DNA from: Fidelibacterota bacterium 408169
GTDB taxonomy: Bacteria > Fidelibacterota > Marinisomatia > Marinisomatales > TCS55
DNA length: 64,000 nt
Assembly (NCBI GenBank): GCA_002256485.1
Contig: NNSG01000010.1
Location: forward strand, 33,653 to 97,652
Reading direction: 5' to 3'
Shown: piece by piece, positions 46,765-56,660 of the stretch
How positions within the stretch are numbered: the stretch's first letter is position 1
How the letters are laid out: each line of letters opens with the position of its first letter
Made by a program: the position numbers and the translations under genes
Notes under the pieces: model-generated
Database searches by the model: none
What the model was told of the DNA's origin: nothing
The model's input: only the letters and a program-made list of their open reading frames with translations

Positions 46765-46861
46765 ATAAAGTATCCTTTGTTAATCGGTAAATCATAAAAT
46801 GGAGTCTGGTGTAATTGTTAATAAATTTGTACCTAGCCTTGGTTTTTCATCTTTTCATCGA

Positions 46862-47728
46862 TTAGGGCATGATAAGTTCATCATAGGATTCTGGTCTTCT
46901 ATCCCGAAAGAACTGCCATGTAGACCGGACTTCGTCAATCATATCAAGATCAAATTCTGCGACTAATAATTCATCGTGGTTTTCAGATGCAATTGATACA
47001 ATTTCTCCTCGGGGATTTACAAAATATGAACTACCATAAAATTGTCCCAAATCCCAGGGTTTTTCTTTGCCAACCCTGTTGATGCAGCCCATAAAATAAC
47101 CATTGGCCACAGCATGTGCAGGTTGTTCCAGTTTCCACAGGTATTGCGATAATCCAGCAACTGTTGCAGATGGATTATATACAATTTCTGCACCGTTTAA
47201 TCCCAAGGCTCTGGCTCCCTCGGGGAAATGGCGATCATAACAAATGTATATTCCAACATTTGCATAGGTAGTTTCAAAAACAGGATAGCCAAGATTTCCG
47301 GGACGGAAGAAAAACTTTTCCCAAAAGCCAGAAGTATGAGGAATGTGGTTTTTTCTATATTTTCCAAGGTAAGTACCGTCAGCATCAATTACTGCTGCTG
47401 TATTATAAAGAATACCGGCTTGTTCTTTTTCATAGATTGGAACAACCATTACCATACTATACTTTTTAGCATACTCCTGCATCTGCTCTACTGTTGGTCC
47501 TGGGACTGTTTCTGCAGAAGCGTACCAAGTACTGTCTTGACCTGGACAAAAGTATGGCGTATTAAAAATTTCCTGAAGACATAAAATTTGTACACCTTGT
47601 TTACCAGCTTCTTCGATATAAGGAATATGTTTTTGAACCATAGCTTCCTTTATTTCGTCTATAGTTCCTTCTCCTTCAGTCATCGGAAGGCTCATTTGAA
47701 TTAATCCGGATTTAATGTTTCTTGGCAT
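46862..47728 (-). CDS. Beta-ureidopropionase (N-carbamoyl-beta-alanine amidohydrolase)
   Basis: 288 residues of the nitrilase superfamily. The catalytic triad is visible: Glu in LCLQEIF, Lys in KYRKNHIPH and Cys in YICYDRHFPEGAR. The segments GFWEKFFFRPGNLGYPVFET and GQFYGSSYFVNPRGE match the beta-ureidopropionase/N-carbamoyl amidase branch, which hydrolyses N-carbamoyl-beta-alanine to beta-alanine, CO2 and ammonia. It is the third step of the pathway. AAGGAG precedes ATG 47728. It lies between the dihydropyrimidinase and preT genes in the same operon. Confidence 0.92.
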   Translation of the reverse strand: MPRNIKSGLIQMSLPMTEGEGTIDEIKEAMVQKHIPYIEEAGKQGVQILCLQEIFNTPYFCPGQDSTWYASAETVPGPTVEQMQEYAKKYSMVMVVPIYEKEQAGILYNTAAVIDADGTYLGKYRKNHIPHTSGFWEKFFFRPGNLGYPVFETTYANVGIYICYDRHFPEGARALGLNGAEIVYNPSATVAGLSQYLWKLEQPAHAVANGYFMGCINRVGKEKPWDLGQFYGSSYFVNPRGEIVSIASENHDELLVAEFDLDMIDEVRSTWQFFRDRRPESYDELIMP

Positions 47729-47804
47729 AAGTTTCTCCTTATTTAAGGGCTATCAAATTTCAGGTTTAGAGTCTGGTTCTAGTTGAAGTAATGATCATTA
47801 AAAA

Positions 47805-49199
47805 TTACTTCATACCTCCATAAAGTCCACGTTTTAAAAATTGTCCATCACCTTTTTTACCGACATATTCACAATTATCTATTATTATTTTACCCCGAGA
47901 AAGAACAGTCTCTGTAAAACCGGTAACTTCAAAACCTTCATAGGCATTGTAATCCACATTCATATGATGTGTACAAGCATTATTAACACTAATTGTTTCT
48001 GTTCGGTTAGGATTAAAAATGACTATATCAGCATCACTGTCGATAGCAATTGTACCTTTTTTAGGAAATAATCCAAAGGTTTTGGCTGCAGCTGTAGATG
48101 TTAATTCAACAAATTTATTCAGTGAAATTCTTCCAGAATTCACACCGCCGTTATACACAAGACTCATCCTATTTTCAACTCCGGGACCGCCATTAGGAAT
48201 CTTGGAAAAGTCATCAATTCCTAATATTTTTTGATCTTTAAAGCAAAACGGACAATGGTCAGTTGCTATAGATTGAAGATCGCCAAACCTGATACCTTTC
48301 CAAAGTTCATCTTGGTTCCATTTTTCACGTAAAGCCGGTGTCATTACATATTTAGCACCTTCGAATCCCTCCTGTTCATAATAAGAATGATCTAAAAAGA
48401 GATATTGAGGACAAGTTTCAGCAAAAGCATGCACGCCACGATTACGGGCCAGCATTACTTGTTCTAATGCATCCGCACAAGATAAGTGAACTATATACAC
48501 TGGTACATTTGCTACTTCTGCGATAGCTATGGCACGATGTACACCTTCTGCTTCCATTCTAGTGGGACGTGTTAAAGCGTGGTATTTTGGTTCTGTTTTT
48601 CCTTCAGCGACAGCTGCCTTAACAATTTCATCTATAACAATACCATTTTCTGCATGCATACATACGACTGTACCATCTTCACCCGCTTTACGCATGGCAC
48701 GGTATATGGTGCCATCATCTACATACAAGACACCAGGATATGCCATAAATAATTTGTATGATGTAACACCATCGTCAGCTAACATTTTCATTTCATGAAT
48801 ACGGTCATCCTCTAAGTCTGTAACAATCATATGAAACCCGTAATCAATGGCCGTTTTTCCCTCAGCTTTGGCATGCCAAGTATCCAGAGCTTCCAGTGTA
48901 GAATGGCCTTTAGTCTGGATTGCGAAATCAATCAAAGTTGTTGTACCGCCATGGGCTGCGGAAAGGGTTCCCGTCTCAAAGTCGTCAGCTGATACAGTTC
49001 CACCAAATGGCATATCCAAATGTGTGTGTGGATCTAAACCCCCCGGAAATAAGTATTTTCCGGTAGCATCCAATGTTGTATCAGCTTCTACTTCTAAATT
49101 CTTACCAATAAGTGTTACTAATTCGTTTTCAATGAATACATCACCCATGTAGTCATCGACTGCGGTGATAATTCGACCGTTTTTAATCAATACAGACAT
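47805..49199 (-). CDS. hydA: Dihydropyrimidinase
   Basis: 464 residues of the cyclic amidohydrolase family. Zinc ligands are visible in GLDPHTHLDMPFGG, the lysine to be carboxylated in SYKLFMAYPG, and further His/Asp ligands in CMHAENG, YIVHLSC and IATDHCPF. The enzyme opens dihydrouracil or dihydrothymine rings to N-carbamoyl-beta-amino acids, the middle step between PreTA and beta-ureidopropionase. GGAGG precedes ATG 49199. The gene lies 76 bases upstream of the beta-ureidopropionase gene. Hydantoinase activity on related rings is possible, but the neighbours favour pyrimidines. Confidence 0.93.
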   Translation of the reverse strand: MSVLIKNGRIITAVDDYMGDVFIENELVTLIGKNLEVEADTTLDATGKYLFPGGLDPHTHLDMPFGGTVSADDFETGTLSAAHGGTTTLIDFAIQTKGHSTLEALDTWHAKAEGKTAIDYGFHMIVTDLEDDRIHEMKMLADDGVTSYKLFMAYPGVLYVDDGTIYRAMRKAGEDGTVVCMHAENGIVIDEIVKAAVAEGKTEPKYHALTRPTRMEAEGVHRAIAIAEVANVPVYIVHLSCADALEQVMLARNRGVHAFAETCPQYLFLDHSYYEQEGFEGAKYVMTPALREKWNQDELWKGIRFGDLQSIATDHCPFCFKDQKILGIDDFSKIPNGGPGVENRMSLVYNGGVNSGRISLNKFVELTSTAAAKTFGLFPKKGTIAIDSDADIVIFNPNRTETISVNNACTHHMNVDYNAYEGFEVTGFTETVLSRGKIIIDNCEYVGKKGDGQFLKRGLYGGMK

Positions 49200-49254
49200 G
49201 TTTTCCTCCCATGTTTACATATGTTAAAAAAGTTTATTCGGTTCGAAATAATAA

Positions 49255-50646
49255 TTAATGATTCCCCCATGCATTCAGTCCCCGTTCCTCAACTGTCCCC
49301 GGTATGGTATTATCCAAAGCGAGTGCTGTAAAAGCTCCTACAGCCATTCCTGTGCTTCCCAAAGTATTGAGAATACTCGCCACCCATATGGGTTCAAATT
49401 GCATCGGGTGCTGGCTAAAATATTCCGGGACAGATAATCCCATAAAAAAAGCAAATCCAAGGATAAACAAATTTCGTGCAGAATTTAAATCAACAAATTG
49501 CAAGTTGGATAGGCCAACAGCCGCAATCATTCCAAACATGGCACAATACATACCACCAACAATTGGTTGGGGAATTGTAGTAAACAGTGCACCGAATTTT
49601 GAAACAGTTCCTAAAAGTATCATTATTACAGCACCGGTTTGCACAACCCTTCGTGAACCTACGCGTGTTAAGCCAATTGCACCAATATTTTCACTGTAGG
49701 AAGTGGTGCCGTTTCCTGTACCAAAAATTCCAGCCACAAGACATCCAATTCCTTCGAAGGTGATACCTTTGTTAATTGTATTTTTATCAGGTGTGGGTGC
49801 TCCGGAAAGACGGGCACAGGCATAATAATCACCAATCGATTCAACCATGGATGCGATGTAACCTGCCAGCATTCCTACAAATGCTGCTGCACCAAACTGT
49901 GGAAATCCCCATTGAAAAGGATAAGGTATCCTAAACCAGGGTGCATTTTTCAAATTTTCCAAACTTGTATGTGCAGGATGTCCTGCAGTAAAAACATCTA
50001 ATGCTGTAAAAAGCGCAGCTACAATCCAAGCTGTCACTATAGCTAACAAAATCGGATAAAGTTCAAATGTACGATGTTTGCGGCGAAGATATTGACTAAA
50101 AACTATAATTAAAACTATAGTCAAACCTCCAATGGGCCAATGCCGTCCAGCTTCCGGCGCGCCAAATTTGAATAATGCTAAACCGATTAAAGCTATCGTT
50201 GGTGCAATTGTAATGGGTCCTACATATTTCAACAGTCGGCCTACCATCCCGCTGGTACCTACTAAAATCTCAACCAGAGAGCCACCAATAATGGCACCTT
50301 GTACATGTTGCATACGTACTTCCCAACCGGCATTTGCCAATGCGGCCATACCACAAATGGCAAAGGTAGGAGCTAAAAATGAAAATGTGCCACCCTGCAC
50401 AATAGGGAGTCTGTTACCCCACGTTGTTTGAAGAAGTGTTGTAATTCCGCTTACAAAAAACATGGATGCAATCAACCATCCTTTTTCTACAGGATCTGTA
50501 ATACCAAATGCAGGAGCCAATAGTAGGGGGATAGCAACAGTTGAGCCAAACATGGTCAGATAATGTTGTAATCCCAGAATGATTGTTTCTAATGGGGGTG
50601 GATAATCTTCAATACTGTACAATAAGGATGTTTTATGTTCTGCCAT
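49255..50646 (-). CDS. NCS2-family uracil/xanthine permease
   Basis: 463 residues with about 14 membrane segments. The NCS2 signature is GTTSYSENIGAIGLTRVGSR with the substrate-contacting Glu-Asn. The N-terminus (ETIILGLQHYLTMFGSTVAI) and QGGTFSFLAPTFAI match UraA/XanP-type permeases. It should import uracil, thymine or a related base by proton symport across the inner membrane. It is the first gene of the pyrimidine degradation operon, so uptake and breakdown would be co-regulated. AAGGAA lies before the ATG. Uracil is preferred over xanthine only because of the downstream enzymes. Confidence 0.9.
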   Translation of the reverse strand: MAEHKTSLLYSIEDYPPPLETIILGLQHYLTMFGSTVAIPLLLAPAFGITDPVEKGWLIASMFFVSGITTLLQTTWGNRLPIVQGGTFSFLAPTFAICGMAALANAGWEVRMQHVQGAIIGGSLVEILVGTSGMVGRLLKYVGPITIAPTIALIGLALFKFGAPEAGRHWPIGGLTIVLIIVFSQYLRRKHRTFELYPILLAIVTAWIVAALFTALDVFTAGHPAHTSLENLKNAPWFRIPYPFQWGFPQFGAAAFVGMLAGYIASMVESIGDYYACARLSGAPTPDKNTINKGITFEGIGCLVAGIFGTGNGTTSYSENIGAIGLTRVGSRRVVQTGAVIMILLGTVSKFGALFTTIPQPIVGGMYCAMFGMIAAVGLSNLQFVDLNSARNLFILGFAFFMGLSVPEYFSQHPMQFEPIWVASILNTLGSTGMAVGAFTALALDNTIPGTVEERGLNAWGNH

Positions 50647-51018
50647 GAATTTCCTTTATGATTTCAATTTATCAATTTTATTATGCTTTTTATTTGCAGC
50701 AAGACAAAAATTACAGTCTTGATTATTTTGATGAGCTCTAATTAATTATTGGCAATTTTTAATTTAGTTAGAAGTTACTAACGCATTAGAAATGAAAACA
50801 GATATAACTCCAATTGACTTTTTATACTAATTCCATATTTTGTATTTAAGTCTAATGGTGGTTCAATTAAAAGTTCTTAAAAATCTTTAAACTTTTTAAA
50901 AATAACAATCAGCATCTATTACCTGAATAATATCTATAAAAGTCTTATTTGAAGAAGCCTCCTCCAATACCATAATTTTTTATTACGTATTTTCTTCAGA
51001 CAAATAAAAGTTAAATAA
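50647..51018. other. 372-bp intergenic region upstream of the pyrimidine operon
   Basis: No ORF or RNA gene that I can support. It is AT-rich, with A/T runs and a small inverted repeat AAGAC/GTCTT around 50701-50720. It should contain the end of the alkane monooxygenase transcript and the promoter and leader of the permease-first operon. Confidence 0.6.
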
Positions 51019-52089
51019 CTAATCAGAAAACTCCACATCCCATTTATCTAATTTGGGATTTATGATCCTGTACCAGAAGGGTGGGATCATACAAACAAGT
51101 AAAGTCGTCAAATAACCAAAAGGCATTTGTGGCGCTTCAGTGTATGGATCAAGTTTCCAGAATGGAACTCTGGGTTTTTCATGGTGAGCCGAATGACGGG
51201 TTAACGTATATAATATTATACCGCTCATACGTTTGTTAGTATTCCATGAATGTTGAGGACCAATGGGTTCATTACTTTTTCGGGTGAGTCCATAATGTTC
51301 CATATAATTCACCACTTCCAGAATAAATTTCGCAAAAATTGCCTGAGCAAAAAATAATGTTATTCCCAGAACATCACCAGCATAATAGAATATATAAACC
51401 CACATCAAACTCATTAAATATCCTTTTATCATTTGATTGGAGAATGAAACTAAAGATTTACCCCTTTTCTGCAACCGATTGATCTCAAGCTTCCATGCAC
51501 TGATATGTCCAAAATAAGATGATCGGAAAAAGAATTTATAAACATTTTCACCGCGCCTTGCTGTTGCAGGATCATCATCAGTCCCTACAGTAACATGATG
51601 TCCGTAAACATGTTCAATAGAAAAATCTGCGTTACAACTCATAGATAAGATCAAGCGTCCCTCTATCATTGCAGATAATGATTTAATGCGGTGGGTTAAT
51701 TCATGTGCTACGTTAGTTCCATAACCAGCAACAAGGAATCCGACACTGATAAAGCCCCCAATAAAATCGCTTGGAGTTGTTTGATTCCGGGATGCAATAA
51801 AGTTATAATCAAAAATATTATTTAATAATAATCCTATTCCTAGAAAATCTGTATCACCTTTCCCTGATGACCACGCCAGCGATAGGAGCCCCATTGACAA
51901 AATAGGAAATGCTAAATGCAGTGGAAGTTGAACTATCCAGGGATATTTATAATCTGTTTGGGATGAATCATCACCAAAAAGTAAATCACCGCCAATAACT
52001 ACAACGGCCATAATACCAAACCCCAGCCACATCCAATGTCCACCAAGGAGAATTCCAACTATTCCGGCAGAAGCTAAAACAGGTGTCAA
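51019..52089 (-). CDS. alkB: Alkane 1-monooxygenase (AlkB family)
   Basis: 356 residues from TTG 52089. The integral-membrane di-iron hydroxylase family is shown by its His boxes: NVAHELTHR, EHVYGHH and RHSAHH, plus the AlkB HYG motif in NYMEHYGLTR. About six membrane segments are visible. The enzyme inserts oxygen at the terminal carbon of alkanes using rubredoxin electrons; no rubredoxin gene is adjacent. The start is doubtful: the frame stays open for 15 more codons, and AAGGAAA (52122-52128) is well placed for an ATA codon at 52113, giving IYHYLKYYLTPVLA at the N-terminus. TTG 52089 is over 30 bases from that site. Other substrates of this family (xylene, fatty acyl) are possible. Confidence 0.87.
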   Translation of the reverse strand: MTPVLASAGIVGILLGGHWMWLGFGIMAVVVIGGDLLFGDDSSQTDYKYPWIVQLPLHLAFPILSMGLLSLAWSSGKGDTDFLGIGLLLNNIFDYNFIASRNQTTPSDFIGGFISVGFLVAGYGTNVAHELTHRIKSLSAMIEGRLILSMSCNADFSIEHVYGHHVTVGTDDDPATARRGENVYKFFFRSSYFGHISAWKLEINRLQKRGKSLVSFSNQMIKGYLMSLMWVYIFYYAGDVLGITLFFAQAIFAKFILEVVNYMEHYGLTRKSNEPIGPQHSWNTNKRMSGIILYTLTRHSAHHEKPRVPFWKLDPYTEAPQMPFGYLTTLLVCMIPPFWYRIINPKLDKWDVEFSD

Positions 52090-52137
52090 ATAATATTTAA
52101 GGTAATGATATATCTTTTTTATTTCCTTATTAAATCA

Positions 52138-52410
52138 AATAATATCAATTTCATATTTAACTCTTTAAACAAGTTAAATTATCGGAATTTCTTCAACAAG
52201 TTAATAATATGGATGGAACTCATTGAAATCACCCTAGAATAAATAAAGGCTTGTGTCATCTCCATAACAGAAACAAAGTCTTGGTTTTTATTTATTACAT
52301 TCAATGTATCCCTTCTTTGGCTAGATCTGGAGTTTTCATATATAAAAATATCATTTGTTGAAACTCATGGATTGATCATTAATTTCCAGTTCTTAAATTG
52401 ATGATAATCC
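52138..52410. other. Divergent intergenic region between alkB and the ECF sigma gene
   Basis: About 270 bases with no supported gene. It is AT-rich and must hold the promoters of both divergent genes. I could not define a convincing -35/-10 pair or operator. Confidence 0.5.
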
Positions 52411-52956
52411 ATGACTCACAGTGAAAAAAAGTTATTAAAAGATGTAAAAAAATCTGACAAGGCTGCATTTAAACAGCTGTTTAAACTCTACAACGCATCC
52501 TTATTCAGATTTATAGTTTACCGTGTACATGATGAAGACTTGGCCCAAGATATCGTACAAGATACATTTTTACGGGTTTGGAACAATCGATCAACCCTTG
52601 ATCCCAAAAAATCATTCTTTTCATTGATTGCCAAAATCGGTACCAATTTGTGTTATGACCATTTCAGATATACTGAAGTGCGAATACGTCATAAAGACAC
52701 GATTCCCAAACCGGTACAGTCTCATTATGATGATCCTCAAAAATCACAGGAATTAAATGAGTTACAAGATAAAATCAATCGAATTGTAAATGAACAACTA
52801 CCTGAAAAGTGCAGGGAAATTTTTGTATTAAGCAGGATTGAAGGACTGGCGAATAAAGAAATTGCAGCCATCTTGGATTTATCGAAGAGAACAGTAGAGA
52901 ATCAATTGTATAGAGCTCTTAAGATTTTAAAGAAACATTTAAAGAATTATTTGTGA
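52411..52956 (+). CDS. FecI-like ECF sigma factor
   Basis: 181 residues. Region 2 is visible as FKQLFKLYNASLFRFIVYRV and DIVQDTFLRVWNN, the core-RNAP and -10 binding part. Region 4 is CREIFVLSRIEGLANKEIAA followed by LDLSKRTVENQLYRAL, a helix-turn-helix for the -35 element. It matches the FecI/RpoE-like sigma factors of Bacteroidota that are controlled by a FecR partner and a TonB receptor with an STN domain, both of which follow directly. It should activate transcription of this receptor cluster and possibly other genes. Confidence 0.92.
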   Translation: MTHSEKKLLKDVKKSDKAAFKQLFKLYNASLFRFIVYRVHDEDLAQDIVQDTFLRVWNNRSTLDPKKSFFSLIAKIGTNLCYDHFRYTEVRIRHKDTIPKPVQSHYDDPQKSQELNELQDKINRIVNEQLPEKCREIFVLSRIEGLANKEIAAILDLSKRTVENQLYRALKILKKHLKNYL

Positions 52957-53039
52957 GTGAGTACTTTGAAAAAATCGTTATATATGCAGAAACACAAACG
53001 TATTTAAAAAACAAAAATATTAGAAAACAGAATTAATTA

Positions 53040-53933
53040 ATGAAAAACTTTGAGAAAAAACTAGATCGAATGATGCAACGCATCTGGGAAGAAAGCGGCA
53101 AAGTTCGGTTACCGGAAGCTCCGGATGCTAACGATGCTTGGATGCGGTTGGAACAACTAATGGATATCCAGGAAAATGAATCAATTCAAAAAATTGCTGT
53201 AAAGCAATTTGTACCAAATTCTATTTTGAAACCAAAACTGATTTGGGCTATGGTTGCTGCTATGGCATTAATATTTTTTTCCCCCATTTTGTATAACGCC
53301 TATACAACAACAACCATTATAGCTGAACGTGGGCAATTCAAAACTCTTGCATTGGTAGATGGATCAACAATTAGATTAAATGCTGAAAGTACACTTTCGT
53401 ATAAACAGGGTTTTGGTGATAATCACAGAAATGTGACTTTATCTGGTGAAGCTTATTTTGATGTTAAAAAAGGAGAATTCCCTTTTATTGTACAATTTGG
53501 ATCAGCAACTGTCGAAGTCCTGGGTACAGAATTTAATATACATGCCCGGGGATCAGATATGGATGTTTTAGTTGTGGAAGGAAGTGTAAAAGTTTCCGGA
53601 ACTGAAGAAACAAAAGATGTTGTTTTAATTGCAGGCCAAAAAGTTAATTTTGTCAATGGTAACAATCCTGGTGAACTTGAAAAATTCGAACATGACAAAT
53701 ACCCTGGCTGGATTTATAATAGACTAATCCTCGATCAGACAAATCTGAAGAGAGTTTGTAAAGAAATTGAGCGTAAATTCAATGTTAAAATTGAATTTGC
53801 GAGTGCTGACCTTGGTAACATTACAGTTACAGGAATCATCGAAGCTGACGAATTTAATCCTGTAATGGAAACACTCGCCACTTTAGCGCAACGGTCTATT
53901 AAGTTTGAAAAGGATACTTACATCATCTACTAA
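53040..53933 (+). CDS. FecR-family anti-sigma factor
   Basis: 297 residues. The N-terminal cytoplasmic part (about 1-65) carries the WMRLEQLMD region expected to bind sigma. One membrane helix follows (IWAMVAAMALIFFSPILY), then the periplasmic FecR domain (RGQFKTLALVDGSTIRLNAE, LSGEAYFDVKKGEFPFIV, VLGTEFNIHARG) and a C-terminal DUF4974-like domain (LILDQTNLKRVCKEIERKF...FEKDTYIIY). It should pass a signal from the receptor's STN domain to the sigma factor. It is 83 bases after the sigma gene and overlaps the receptor frame by 29 bases. Confidence 0.92.
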   Translation: MKNFEKKLDRMMQRIWEESGKVRLPEAPDANDAWMRLEQLMDIQENESIQKIAVKQFVPNSILKPKLIWAMVAAMALIFFSPILYNAYTTTTIIAERGQFKTLALVDGSTIRLNAESTLSYKQGFGDNHRNVTLSGEAYFDVKKGEFPFIVQFGSATVEVLGTEFNIHARGSDMDVLVVEGSVKVSGTEETKDVVLIAGQKVNFVNGNNPGELEKFEHDKYPGWIYNRLILDQTNLKRVCKEIERKFNVKIEFASADLGNITVTGIIEADEFNPVMETLATLAQRSIKFEKDTYIIY

Positions 53934-56583
53934 TGTCTGTCTAGTTAAGATACTTCTAGTCTTCCTTGCACAAAATCCCGTATTGCCCCAAGAGCAAAAC
54001 GGGATTTTTTTTGATGTAAGAGATGAACAGTTAAATACTATTCTTGATTCGTTAATAAATCAATATCAACTATCTATTGTGTATCAGGATAGTTATCTGG
54101 AAAATGTAATTATCACCACAAAATGTTCTGCTTGTTCAGAAACAGAAGCAATTGCAACACTTTTACAAAACACGGGGTTACAGTGGATGAAAAATAATAA
54201 TCAATTCATTATTATCTCTGAAAAAGGTTGGAATGATCCCTATAGATTAACAGGTTATATACTTGATAAAGAGTCTGGTGAATTTATTCCCCATGCAAAT
54301 ATCAGCGTTTTAAATTCTTATTTTGGAAGTGTCTCAAATGAGAATGGGTTTTATAATATATCTGGAATCACCGCCGAACAATGTACCTTGAGTGTATCAT
54401 ATATCGGATATGCATCTGAAAAAGTTTCTATTAGAAAAAGTGAAGCTAGAAACACCATTATGCGAATTCATTTAAAACCAATGATCCTTTCCAGTGAAAA
54501 TATAACTGTTACTGGTAATCAGGTAGATATAATGAAACAAGGTGAACAGATCAGCCAGATTTCTTATTCGCCGCGCAACGTAGCTATGTTACCAAATTTA
54601 GGTGAAAATGATGTATTGCGCTCTCTGCAACTTCTACCCGGGATTCAAGGTGGAAATACCGGCTCTACCGGATTATATATTCGTGGTGGTACTCCAGATC
54701 AAAATCTGATTGTTCTAGATGGTATGACTTTATATCAAATGGATCATTTTTTTGGATTTGTAAGTTCTATTAATGCCTTTGCTGTTAAGGATATACAAGT
54801 GTATAAAGGAGGTATACCCGCGCGCTTTGGAGGTCGTGTCAACAGTGTCATAAATATGACTGGGAAAAACGGGGATATGAAAAAGACCAGAGTTTCAGTA
54901 TTTAGCAATTTGTTGAGCAGTGGTTTTTCCCTGCAGCAGCCATTGTTAAATAGGGGTAGTTTTTTACTGACACATAGACAAACATTTTCAGACAAACTCT
55001 ACACAAGTTTTTATAGAAAAATTCATCGCTTTTTATCAGAAGGTAGCGGATTAAATGTTGGTGAAAGTGTCGTATTAATTGATTCAACTGCCACGCAAAC
55101 CTATAGTCCGGAATTTCAATTTTCTGATCTAAATGCTAAGCTGACCGTCATAACCTCTCCCAAGGGTATTGTGTCATTAAGCTATTATACCAGTACAGAT
55201 AATTTATCCGAAAACAGTAGCTATAATTTTGATGAATCAGGAAATTTTAAATATCAGCAAAAAGATGATACTGAATGGCTAAATGATGGTTTAAGCCTAA
55301 AATTCTCTCACCAGTGGAAAAACACTGCTTATTCTCAATTGCAGCTTTCAAAATCTACATATAATAGTAATCATGTTTTAATGACTGAATCTGTTACTTC
55401 ATTGACTGATACAACAATCGTGTTTAATGATATACGTGATGAAAAAAATTTAATTGAAGACCTTACGTTTCATTTTAATCATGATTGGATTATAAATAAC
55501 CATAGATTGGAGAGCGGATTATGGTATTCAGAATTTTCAACTGAATTTGAAGTCAATCAGGAGGTTAATCAGCAAAATATAATTCAAATAATTGATCGGA
55601 AAGTTAATGCTCGGATTCTTTCTTTATACATACAAAATAAAATCGAAGTATTTGATCAAGTATCAATTATAACAGGATTAAGATCATCAAATTATTCAAT
55701 TGATAAAAAATGGATTCTTTTACCAAGAGTATCATTACGTTATGATTTTAGTTCAAAATCAATTATCAAATCTGCGTGGGGAAGGCATATTCAGTATTTA
55801 CATCGTTTCAGTAATGATTTTATTTCCAGCGGCAGCAAGTTCGTCTGGTTATTATCAGTCGATTCATTACAGCCTGTCCATGCTGAACAATTTGTAATTG
55901 GCTATCAACATATTTTTACTGATTATGATTTAAATATAGAATATTATTATCATGAAAAGTCAAACATTGCCAATTTTTCCCGACTGCATCATTATCCAAA
56001 TTATCTGTTTCCTGCAGACGCGTACAGGTCCGGTTTACTAATGTTGGGGAAGGAAATGTCTCAAGGATTTGAAATACTCTTAAATAAATCCAGGGGGAAA
56101 ATCAATGGCTGGTTGAGTTATAATTATGGAATAGCTGAATGGCTGTTTGATGAAATAAATGAAATGAATCCATTTCCAACTAACCACAACCGTACCCACG
56201 ATTTTAAAATGATCACAATGACGCATTTTGGTCCATGGCAATTCACTTTCTCGTGGTTATATTTTTCTGGTCGAGCTTATACAGAAGATAAAAATTTAAT
56301 CATTTATGAAGATGAAGATGGAAATGTTGCGTTGGAAGCAAAACCAGGTACAGTTAATTCTGCGAGGTTACCGGATTCACATAGACTCGATATGAGCATT
56401 CTTCGAAATTCAACTTGGGCAGGATTGAAATGGGAATATGGTTTATCTCTGTTTAATGTTTATAATAATAAATATATAAGCCATAAGCGATATACGTTTT
56501 CTTCACAAGACACAGATATCCTTGTGAATGATGTTGAAATAATGGGTGTCACACCAACTTTATTTCTAAAAATTAGTCGTTAA
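53905..56583 (+). CDS. STN-domain TonB-dependent receptor (signal transducer)
   Basis: 892 residues. The start is uncertain: TTG 53905 overlaps fecR and gives MKRILTSSTNVCLVKILLVF, a usable but poor signal peptide. The ATG at 53933 is in another frame and stops after three codons. Domain order: STN (FFDVRDEQLNTILDSLINQY, residues about 34-110), CarboxypepD_reg-like (GYILDKESGEFIPHANISVL), plug (GLYIRGGTPDQNLIVLDGMT, IPARFGGRVNSVINM) and barrel ending LFLKISR. STN domains contact FecR, so this receptor should both import a ligand and trigger the sigma factor. The ligand is unknown. Confidence 0.88.
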   Translation: MKRILTSSTNVCLVKILLVFLAQNPVLPQEQNGIFFDVRDEQLNTILDSLINQYQLSIVYQDSYLENVIITTKCSACSETEAIATLLQNTGLQWMKNNNQFIIISEKGWNDPYRLTGYILDKESGEFIPHANISVLNSYFGSVSNENGFYNISGITAEQCTLSVSYIGYASEKVSIRKSEARNTIMRIHLKPMILSSENITVTGNQVDIMKQGEQISQISYSPRNVAMLPNLGENDVLRSLQLLPGIQGGNTGSTGLYIRGGTPDQNLIVLDGMTLYQMDHFFGFVSSINAFAVKDIQVYKGGIPARFGGRVNSVINMTGKNGDMKKTRVSVFSNLLSSGFSLQQPLLNRGSFLLTHRQTFSDKLYTSFYRKIHRFLSEGSGLNVGESVVLIDSTATQTYSPEFQFSDLNAKLTVITSPKGIVSLSYYTSTDNLSENSSYNFDESGNFKYQQKDDTEWLNDGLSLKFSHQWKNTAYSQLQLSKSTYNSNHVLMTESVTSLTDTTIVFNDIRDEKNLIEDLTFHFNHDWIINNHRLESGLWYSEFSTEFEVNQEVNQQNIIQIIDRKVNARILSLYIQNKIEVFDQVSIITGLRSSNYSIDKKWILLPRVSLRYDFSSKSIIKSAWGRHIQYLHRFSNDFISSGSKFVWLLSVDSLQPVHAEQFVIGYQHIFTDYDLNIEYYYHEKSNIANFSRLHHYPNYLFPADAYRSGLLMLGKEMSQGFEILLNKSRGKINGWLSYNYGIAEWLFDEINEMNPFPTNHNRTHDFKMITMTHFGPWQFTFSWLYFSGRAYTEDKNLIIYEDEDGNVALEAKPGTVNSARLPDSHRLDMSILRNSTWAGLKWEYGLSLFNVYNNKYISHKRYTFSSQDTDILVNDVEIMGVTPTLFLKISR

Positions 56584-56660
56584 AAACTTTTCCCTGTTTC
56601 TGATTCCCCTGTATATTACATTTATTAGCTGATTTTGATAGTTAAATCTATTATTTGAAG

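Noticed and set aside
50647..52410. tRNA or small structured RNA in the two long intergenic regions
   Set aside because: Both are AT-rich and show no cloverleaf or strong GC stem by eye.
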